Below, one piece after another: positions 33,848-40,001 of a stretch of DNA of 40,001 nt. Position numbers and translations under genes: made by a program. The stretch comes from an uncultured Clostridia bacterium. GTDB taxonomy: Bacteria > Bacillota > Clostridia > TANB77 > CAG-465. The notes below the pieces were generated by a model, which had not been told where the DNA came from, did not search any database, and worked only from the letters and a program-made list of their open reading frames with translations. The first letter of the stretch is position 1. Each line of letters begins with the position of its first letter. The stretch covers positions 1 through 40,001 of the forward strand of contig CAKOYF010000012.1 in NCBI GenBank assembly GCA_934130595.1, written 5' to 3'.

Positions 33848-35326
33848 ATGGATAATATAGTTGAGTATATAAAAAGCAAATGCCAAAATTTAGATGATAT
33901 GTACTTTAGAAAGATGGTAATAAAAAACAAAAAGGTTTGGGTAATTTTTAATGATGCTTTAGTAGATTCAGATTTGGTATCTAATTATATAATTAGAAGT
34001 CTTGTCGAAACAATAAATAATTATGAAGAAAAAAGTAGTGAAAAAGAAACTCTTAAAGAAAAAATAGAGAAAAACTTAAATGATTCACAAATAGATTTAG
34101 AAAATAGTCTTGCAATAAAAAAAATAAAAAAATTAAATATTGATGAAGATAATGTATTTAAATATTTACTGTCAGGATTTGTAGTTATAATTTTAGAAAA
34201 TACCATATATGCAATGGAAGCTAAAAGCTCATTATCTAGAAGTATAGATGAACCTAAAAACGAGAACTCTGTAAGAGGTGCAAAAGACTCCTTTGTTGAA
34301 AGCATTATGAAAAATGTAGGACTAATTAGAAATAGGATAAAGACACCAGACTTAGTATACAAGGAAAAAGAAGTAGGGACAAAAACTAAAACTAAAGTTG
34401 GTATAATGTATATATCTAGTGTGGCTAAAAATGATTTAGTAAAATTAGTTGATGAGAAAATAAGTAAAATAATAATTGATGGAATCTTAGATGTAAACTA
34501 TATACAGGAATTTATAGAAGAAAAAAATCAATCAGATTTTCCTGTATCAATAAATACAGAAAGACCAGACATAGCGTCATATTATCTTTTACAAGGAAGA
34601 ATTGTAATTTTAGTGGATAATAGTCCATATGCTTTAGTTTTACCATCTTTTTTTGAAGATTATATAAATAATATAGATGACTTATATCAAAAGTCTAGAA
34701 ATGTAACTTTAACTAAAATAATAAGATATGTATGTTTAGTATTAACAGTAATGGTACCAGCATTTTATCTTTCGCTTATAACGTTTGACCAAGAAAGTAT
34801 TCCTACAGATTTATTGATTTCGTTTTCTACTCAAAGAGAAGGAGTTCCTTTTCCTGCTTTTGTAGAAGCTGCAGCAATGATCTTTTCTTTTGAGATTTTA
34901 AGAGAAAGTGATTTAAGGTCAAATAAAATGTCTGGAAATACGCTATCAATTGTTGGGGCATTAATATTAGGAGATGCTGCAGTTAGTGCTGGAATTGTAT
35001 CGCCAATAATGATTATTGTTGTTGCACTTACAATGATTTCCGGATTAACATTTTCAGATATTAATCTAATTAATGGATTGCGAAAATGGAGAATAATATA
35101 TATGTTTTTAGCTAGTATTTGTGGTCTTATTGGAATAGGTATAGCTACTACATTTTTTGTTGTTAGTTTAGTTAGCACAAGTAGTTATACTAAAACATTT
35201 ACTTATCCTGTTGCTCCGTTAAACTTTACAGAAATAAAGAAGAGTTTGTTTTCAAGAATCTCTATTTCAGAAGATGATAAAAGACAAAAAATACTTACAA
35301 ATAATTTAACTAAAAGTAGGAGATAA
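33848..35326 (+). CDS. gerKA: Spore germination receptor A subunit (GerA/GerKA type)
   Basis: 492-residue A subunit of a nutrient germinant receptor in the spore inner membrane. The N-terminal soluble part has the IKTPDLVYKEKEVGTKTKTK and SVAKNDLVKLVDEKI regions. The C-terminal half carries four to five membrane segments with the family stretches LLISFSTQREGVPFPAFVEA, NTLSIVGALILGDAAVSAGI and VSPIMIIVVALT. The nearest AGGAG is about 11 nt before the ATG, a little far. The gene order A-C-B resembles the gerK type. It implies that the organism sporulates. No clear sigma-G promoter could be fixed. Confidence 0.96.
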   Translation: MDNIVEYIKSKCQNLDDMYFRKMVIKNKKVWVIFNDALVDSDLVSNYIIRSLVETINNYEEKSSEKETLKEKIEKNLNDSQIDLENSLAIKKIKKLNIDEDNVFKYLLSGFVVIILENTIYAMEAKSSLSRSIDEPKNENSVRGAKDSFVESIMKNVGLIRNRIKTPDLVYKEKEVGTKTKTKVGIMYISSVAKNDLVKLVDEKISKIIIDGILDVNYIQEFIEEKNQSDFPVSINTERPDIASYYLLQGRIVILVDNSPYALVLPSFFEDYINNIDDLYQKSRNVTLTKIIRYVCLVLTVMVPAFYLSLITFDQESIPTDLLISFSTQREGVPFPAFVEAAAMIFSFEILRESDLRSNKMSGNTLSIVGALILGDAAVSAGIVSPIMIIVVALTMISGLTFSDINLINGLRKWRIIYMFLASICGLIGIGIATTFFVVSLVSTSSYTKTFTYPVAPLNFTEIKKSLFSRISISEDDKRQKILTNNLTKSRR

Positions 35327-35328
35327 AT

Positions 35329-36396
35329 ATGAAAAGATATATTGTTATGTTTTTAGTAATAGTGTTATTATATGGTGGACTTAGTGTAAGAGAACTTACT
35401 GAATTGGCAATTGTTACTACTATAGGAATAGATATGGATGAGGATGGAAATTATAGCATGACTGCAATAGTAGCAGATACTTCAAGTGAGAGTTCAAATA
35501 ATCCTGGCATAATTTATTCTTCAAAGGGAAAATCAGTACAAGAAGCTGCTAGAAATATAGTAGATACCTCTCCTAAGAAATTGTATTTGGGGCATTTAGG
35601 AGTATTGATTGTAAGTGAAGATATAGCTAGAGATAATTTAGAAAATACATTAGATTTCTTCATAAGAGATAATGAGGGTAGTAATTCATCATACTTATTT
35701 GTTGCAAAAGGCTATGAAGCAAAAGAAATAGTAAAAAAAATAAATAGTGATGGAATTAATGTGATTGCATCTTTAAAATCAAATCAAAAATATAAAGGTA
35801 ATGCAAATTTAAAAACACTAAATGATAATTTTAAAGATATAATTTCTCAAGGAAAAGAAACTTGTGTAAATTGTGTTTCTATAGATAATGATAATATAAC
35901 TATAGCAGATATGGCATATTTTAGAGATTGGAATATGTTAGGATATATGAGTACTCAAGAAAGTATAATATATAATATGCTAATTAATCAGACAGATAAT
36001 TTTTTAATATCTATGGGTGAAAATGATGATTTAATAGTAGCAGAAGTAATTTCATCAAATACAAATTGGAATTTTGATCACAAAAATCAAAGCGTGAATA
36101 TAGAAGTTACAGCAGATGTAAATATTACTCAAGAGGGTAGTAATGTAGTTCTTGGTACTGAGGAGAAGATAGAAAAAGTAGAAAATGAATTATCCAAACT
36201 AATTATAAATAGAACCTACGAAATGTATAATAAAGAAAAAGATGAATATAAGACAGATATTTTAAATATTGCCAGTTTATTATATAGAAAAAAGAGTGAA
36301 TTATCATCAAATGAAGATTACTTAAATTTAATAAATTTAAATGTAGATGCAAAAGTGCAGATATTAAATCAAGGAGGTATTAGAAAACAATGGTAA
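35329..36396 (+). CDS. gerKC: Ger(x)C family germination protein lacking a lipobox cysteine
   Basis: 355-residue C subunit of the same receptor. The N-terminal hydrophobic helix is followed by the conserved RELTELAIVTTIGIDMDEDG. In GerC proteins this segment normally carries a lipobox (LxGC) and the protein is a diacylglycerol-anchored lipoprotein. Here the matching stretch is LLYGGLSVREL, and there is no cysteine anywhere before about residue 180. The rest of the domain order (YLGHLGVLIVSEDIA, FFIRDNEGS, the C-terminal beta domain) is normal. It starts 3 bp after gerKA and overlaps gerKB by 7 nt. Confidence 0.93.
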   Translation: MKRYIVMFLVIVLLYGGLSVRELTELAIVTTIGIDMDEDGNYSMTAIVADTSSESSNNPGIIYSSKGKSVQEAARNIVDTSPKKLYLGHLGVLIVSEDIARDNLENTLDFFIRDNEGSNSSYLFVAKGYEAKEIVKKINSDGINVIASLKSNQKYKGNANLKTLNDNFKDIISQGKETCVNCVSIDNDNITIADMAYFRDWNMLGYMSTQESIIYNMLINQTDNFLISMGENDDLIVAEVISSNTNWNFDHKNQSVNIEVTADVNITQEGSNVVLGTEEKIEKVENELSKLIINRTYEMYNKEKDEYKTDILNIASLLYRKKSELSSNEDYLNLINLNVDAKVQILNQGGIRKQW

Positions 36397-37481
36397 AAGA
36401 GCAGTCAAAAGATATATATAGCTTAGGCATAGCTTGTGTTTTTTTATCTTCTTTTATGGCATTATTTTTTGGTATAGGGTCATATATGTTATATTCTCTT
36501 ACAGCTAATGATGCATATATAGCAGTAATAGTTGGAAGTTTAATTTCTATTGCTACATTTAAATTTTTTTATTATATATTTTCAAATAATAATAAGTCTA
36601 ATATCTATGAATTAAATAAAGATTTATTTGGAAAAATATTTGGAAATATTCTTAATGCTATGATGTTTTTGGCGTTATTTATAATTGCAGTTGTTATTTT
36701 TTATAATATATCTAGTTTTTTAAATATAGAATATTTGCCTGAAGCTAATACAGATATGGTAAAGCTATTAATACTTGTATCATTAATGTATGCTTGTACA
36801 AAAGGACTTCCAGAACTTATTAGAGCAAATCAAATATTTGCAATTATAAGTACAGCAATAATTGCTATCGAAATAATAGGTTCTTTTGCAGAGTTTGATA
36901 TAAGTAATATTGAGCCTGTTTTATCTTGTGATAAAGGTAATATGCTGTTAGCTATCGGAACTTATGTTGGACTGTCTGCAATTCCATACTATATGTTACT
37001 TATAACATCTAAAAAAAGAATAAAAGATGAGCAAAGATGTAAATCTTCTTTGTTAAAAGTAATAATATTTACTAACCTTTTACAAGTTGTAATTGCATTA
37101 ATTACAATTTTAATATTAGGGAAGAGCTATATTAAAATCTTTAGATTTCCTGAGTATGTAGCATTAAAACAATTTAGCTTATTTAATATATTTGAAAGAG
37201 TTGAAAATGTATTATCTTTGCAATACTATTTTACTACTTTTTCTTGCTTATCACTTATATTTTATTATTTAATTCAAATCTTTCCTAATAACAGACTCAA
37301 AAAGTATTATTCGGTAATATTATCGCTAGTTATTTTTTTTGTAACGCAGGTGTGTATTAAAGACTCAATTCAATTTGTTTCACTTACTACAAACTATATT
37401 TATTATGTAATCTTAGTTTGTGCTATAGCTCCTTTATTATTAACTTTCATAAGATTGAAAAAATGTAATAAAAAGTCATAA
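36390..37481 (+). CDS. gerKB: Spore germination receptor B subunit (GerKB type)
   Basis: 363-residue membrane protein of the amino acid/polyamine/organocation-like GerAB family, about ten helices, thought to bind the germinant. ACVFLSSFMALFFGIGSYML and the KGLPELIRANQIFAIIS stretch are typical. The ATG lies inside the end of gerKC, and a GGAGG about 13 nt upstream is its likely ribosome binding site, so the three subunits are translationally linked. The germinant cannot be predicted. Confidence 0.94.
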   Translation: MVKEQSKDIYSLGIACVFLSSFMALFFGIGSYMLYSLTANDAYIAVIVGSLISIATFKFFYYIFSNNNKSNIYELNKDLFGKIFGNILNAMMFLALFIIAVVIFYNISSFLNIEYLPEANTDMVKLLILVSLMYACTKGLPELIRANQIFAIISTAIIAIEIIGSFAEFDISNIEPVLSCDKGNMLLAIGTYVGLSAIPYYMLLITSKKRIKDEQRCKSSLLKVIIFTNLLQVVIALITILILGKSYIKIFRFPEYVALKQFSLFNIFERVENVLSLQYYFTTFSCLSLIFYYLIQIFPNNRLKKYYSVILSLVIFFVTQVCIKDSIQFVSLTTNYIYYVILVCAIAPLLLTFIRLKKCNKKS

Positions 37482-37497
37482 AAAAAGTGCAAATCTA

Positions 37498-37526
37498 TTG
37501 CAAAGTACTACATAAAATGGTATAAT
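37498..37526 (+). promoter_or_regulatory. Sigma-A promoter of the repeat-containing unknown gene
   Basis: TTGCAA, 17-bp spacer, TATAAT. The leader is about 60 nt. Confidence 0.8.
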
Positions 37527-37591
37527 AAAAGAGTGCTGTTTTTAAAGATTAACTAGATTTTTTAAATAAATATTCGGAGGATGTAGTTTAA

Positions 37592-38185
37592 ATGGAAAAA
37601 AGAGAAGTAATAGTAAATGAAGAAAAATTAAGAGAATATAAAGAAATAATGAAAGTAGTAAAAGAAACTGTTGGAAAGGAAGATTTAGCAAGAGTATGTT
37701 TAGGAAACAGTACATTAAGAGAATTAGCTGGATATACTCAAGATGGAAATATTCAATATAATCCATACATAAAAGATTTTCTAGATAAACTTTCATATGA
37801 TGAACATAATAAAAAAGTAGAAGAAGCTAAGTCTGCTAATGACACAGAAACATTACAAAAATTATCTAATGAAGTAATGGGAATGGCAGGATATATTAAA
37901 ACAGAAAGCGGAACAAATAGCGTAAATAAATATGCAAAAAGTTTTGTAGATAGAACATTAATTGGAAGAGAATTAAAGAAATTATACAAAGCATTTAAAC
38001 AAGAAAATCAAGAAGGTGTAGATGAAGTATATAGAAGAATATATCAAATGACATCTTATAGTTCAAATCCACCATATGGTGTAGTAAATGAATGTGCTCA
38101 AGGATTTGTAGATAGTCATATTGAAGAATATAGAAAAAAAGGAATACACATTCCTACTGTGTCTTATGATGCAAAAGCAATATAA
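37592..38185 (+). CDS. Unknown protein with about 50-residue internal repeats
   Basis: 197 residues, charged, without signal peptide or membrane segment, so cytoplasmic. I do not recognise the family. Two related units are visible: residues 57-105 (NPYIKDFLDKLSYDEHNKK onward) and 112-160 (NKYAKSFVDRTLIGRELKK onward), plus a partial third at 164-184 (NECAQGFVDSHIEEYRKKG). Each has an aromatic-x-x-x-Phe-x-Asp core and a Lys pair, then helix and a Tyr/Gly-rich turn. GGAGG lies 11 nt before the ATG. It has its own promoter and is not part of the ger operon. Confidence 0.75.
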   Translation: MEKREVIVNEEKLREYKEIMKVVKETVGKEDLARVCLGNSTLRELAGYTQDGNIQYNPYIKDFLDKLSYDEHNKKVEEAKSANDTETLQKLSNEVMGMAGYIKTESGTNSVNKYAKSFVDRTLIGRELKKLYKAFKQENQEGVDEVYRRIYQMTSYSSNPPYGVVNECAQGFVDSHIEEYRKKGIHIPTVSYDAKAI

Positions 38186-38187
38186 AT

Positions 38188-38271
38188 AAAAAGATAGTAT
38201 TTGAAAGTAACTTAAAGTTGTTAAACTAAAAAGTTTAGCAATAAGAGCGTATTTCAATACTATCTTTTTTT
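38188..38271 (+). terminator. Long branched 3' structure ending in a T run
   Basis: Outer stem AAAAAGATAGTATTTGAAA (38188-38206) pairs with 38252-38269 with a single bulged T, then T-rich sequence. Inside lies a second hairpin, TTAAACT with AGTTTAG around AAAA (about 38220-38238). At about 80 nt it is far larger than the other terminators here. Confidence 0.7.
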
Positions 38272-38292
38272 ATTTAAAATTTTATTACAAAT

Positions 38293-38322
38293 ATGATATT
38301 AAAATGTATTTTAATATATAAT
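38293..38322 (+). promoter_or_regulatory. Weak candidate promoter of the last surface protein
   Basis: Consensus -10 TATAAT with a poor -35 (ATGATA) 18 bp upstream. Confidence 0.35.
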
Positions 38323-38347
38323 AATGTAGTGAAGAGGGGACTTTTAT

Positions 38348-40001
38348 ATGAAGAAAAAGATTTTTTTTATGATGTTAATTAGTCTGTTATTATGCATGAA
38401 TGGTGGAGTATTTGCATATACAGCAATTAATTCAAATACAATGTTAGAAAGAAGTACATTAGATGATTTAAAAATAAATATTAAAGAGTTGCCACAGGTT
38501 ACATGGACTGGATCGACTCCTGCAAAAGTAGTGTATCCTACTGCTAACCCAAATGATGTAGGAATAGATGAGTCTTTAATTGCCTTAGAAATTACAGCAG
38601 ATGACTATAAAACTTTAGATTTAAATGTCACAGCATTTTTTGAAAACTGTGGAACTATAGGAAATAAAAATATAGATATGAAGATAGTATATTCAGATAT
38701 TGTTACAGGTACAAGAGAAGATGTTACACATCAAACTTGGGATCCTAACAAAACATATTTATATTGGTCAAATTATGGAACAATAGATGGTATGAATAGT
38801 GATAATGAGTGGTTCTATCTTAGAATGCAACATTGTAAAGTAGATATATATTTTTACTATCATGGAGAGACAACACCAATTAACTTAGATTGTGCATATT
38901 TATCTATATTCTCAGAAGATAAAGATGAAGGATCAAGTACTTTAGAAGGAAGTAATGTTTACTTATATAATCCAACTAATATGGCTTATGAAGAGAGCAA
39001 GACTTTAGCTTCAACAGGAAGAAAATATAGCAATTTGTATTATGGAACAGGAAGTGGATCTACAGGTGCTGGATATAAAAACTGCGTGTCTTTTCAATAC
39101 AAAAATAGAGACCATATTAATGTAGAACTTTACTCATTAATAGATCATGGAGCAGGATATCACTTTAGATATATACCTTTGACAGCAAATGTGCCAACCT
39201 CACCTGTAAAAAGTGTTAATAAAACAGAAGCAAAATTAGGAGATAGCGTAACATATACAGTAGAGCAAAAAATTTCTAAAAAATATGATACTGGTTTTTA
39301 TTATTCATCATTAGTATTTACAGATACTTTAGATGAAAATTTAACATATGATTCTTTTAGTGTATATAACGAAGCAGGAAATGATGTTACAGCTTCAGCA
39401 GGAAGTACAAGTTATGATAGTACAACAGGAAAAATAACATATACATTTAATCAAGAATACTTAAAAAATATGGAATATAATGATCAAACATATAAATTTG
39501 TTGTAAATGCTACAATAAGTAAAAAATCAACTTCTGCAATAATATCAAATAAATCAGAAGTAAATATAAATAATACAACAACTTTAGAATCAAATACAGT
39601 TACTACAACATTAAAATCAAGTGTTATAGTGCATTATGTGGATAAAAATACTGGTAAAAAAATATCAGAAGATACTTTAATTCAAGGTAATTATTTAACT
39701 ACTTATCAAACTACTGCTAAAGATATAGATAGCTATACTTTAGTTGGAGATAGTGGAAAAACATCTGGAGTAATGCAAAGTAATGAAACAGAAGTTACAT
39801 ACTATTATAAGAAAAACTCAGCTGGTGTAGTAACGAAGTATATAGACCAAGTAACAAAAGAAGAAATATCAGCAAGTAAATCACAAACAGGACTAGAAAA
39901 TGATGATTATACAACAACAGAAGTAGTAGTACCTGGATATGAGCTAGTATTAACTCCAGCAAATGCGACTGGGAAAATGACACCTGAATTAACAACAGTA
40001 A
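38348..40001 (+). CDS. Surface protein with isopeptide domain and MucBP repeats (3' end outside window)
   Basis: 551 codons are present and the frame is still open at the window edge. A signal peptide (about 1-24, ending VFA) is followed by a unique beta-rich region of some 250 residues with several Cys and Trp. Next comes a DUF11/fimbrial isopeptide-type domain (about 285-420) with KTEAKLGDSVTYTV and FTDTLDENLTYDSFSVY. Then there are MucBP-like repeats at about 424-490 (VIVHYVDKNTGKKISEDTLI) and 493 onward (GVVTKYIDQVTKEEIS). MucBP repeats occur in mucus-binding surface proteins. GAGGGGAC precedes the ATG. The missing end probably holds more repeats and a wall anchor. Confidence 0.88.
   Translation, partial: MKKKIFFMMLISLLLCMNGGVFAYTAINSNTMLERSTLDDLKINIKELPQVTWTGSTPAKVVYPTANPNDVGIDESLIALEITADDYKTLDLNVTAFFENCGTIGNKNIDMKIVYSDIVTGTREDVTHQTWDPNKTYLYWSNYGTIDGMNSDNEWFYLRMQHCKVDIYFYYHGETTPINLDCAYLSIFSEDKDEGSSTLEGSNVYLYNPTNMAYEESKTLASTGRKYSNLYYGTGSGSTGAGYKNCVSFQYKNRDHINVELYSLIDHGAGYHFRYIPLTANVPTSPVKSVNKTEAKLGDSVTYTVEQKISKKYDTGFYYSSLVFTDTLDENLTYDSFSVYNEAGNDVTASAGSTSYDSTTGKITYTFNQEYLKNMEYNDQTYKFVVNATISKKSTSAIISNKSEVNINNTTTLESNTVTTTLKSSVIVHYVDKNTGKKISEDTLIQGNYLTTYQTTAKDIDSYTLVGDSGKTSGVMQSNETEVTYYYKKNSAGVVTKYIDQVTKEEISASKSQTGLENDDYTTTEVVVPGYELVLTPANATGKMTPELTTV

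Overview
The window reads as a chromosomal piece of a very AT-rich, spore-forming Clostridia-type Firmicute, plausibly an uncultured gut lineage. The reasons are the strong AGGAGG-type ribosome binding sites, TTG starts, sigma-A promoters with 17-bp spacers, a rimP-nusA-ylxR-infB-rbfA-nrnA-truB operon, a gerA-type germinant receptor operon and large SpaA/Cna_B-repeat surface proteins. UGA is used as a normal stop. The species cannot be named from sequence alone. No CRISPR array, insertion sequence, prophage or rRNA was seen. Several gene starts given here lie a few codons inside the longest open frame, because the ribosome binding site is itself inside that longer frame.

Layout. 1-281: two tRNA-Asn genes, each with its own terminator. 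432-2983: two MscS-type channels flanking a membrane-anchored unknown. 3104-6805: cysS, a FemAB-family aminoacyltransferase, a DUF6512-like membrane protein whose start codon sits in the loop of a 19-bp hairpin, and a flavin reductase. 6836-7270: a small helical unknown. 7307-14655: the translation/transcription operon rimP-nusA-ylxR-infB-rbfA-nrnA-truB, lacking the usual L7Ae-type gene before infB and carrying an Asn/Arg-rich IF2. 14635-15480: a CmpB-type membrane protein, convergent. 15610-24114: two giant paralogous surface proteins, the first with an N-terminal thioester domain. 24274-25162: a CX5R phosphatase and an unlisted 55-codon basic protein whose stop codon abuts the phosphatase stop codon.

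25161-27175: a sirtuin, serine acetyltransferase and a DUF4230-like protein. 27369-31289: a FIST-domain protein, an aldehyde dehydrogenase and an iron alcohol dehydrogenase in one apparent operon. The aldehyde dehydrogenase 5' end is disrupted by a +1 frameshift, since a start overlapping the FIST stop leads to TAA after six codons. The promoters of this operon and of the divergent DUF4230-like gene each carry the same 15-bp palindrome over the -10 box. 31291-33797: PnuC, a Pr6Pr-family membrane protein and a short-chain dehydrogenase. 33848-37481: gerKA-gerKC-gerKB, where GerKC lacks a lipobox cysteine. 37498-38270: an internally repeated unknown and a long structured 3' element. 38348-end: a third surface protein with an isopeptide domain and MucBP repeats, cut by the window edge.

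The surface proteins suggest a covalently stabilised adhesin or pilus-like system whose sortase lies elsewhere. The FIST-aldehyde dehydrogenase-alcohol dehydrogenase operon is the most distinctive candidate for an undescribed unit: a putative ligand-binding protein co-expressed with an NAD-linked aldehyde/alcohol redox pair under a palindromic operator.
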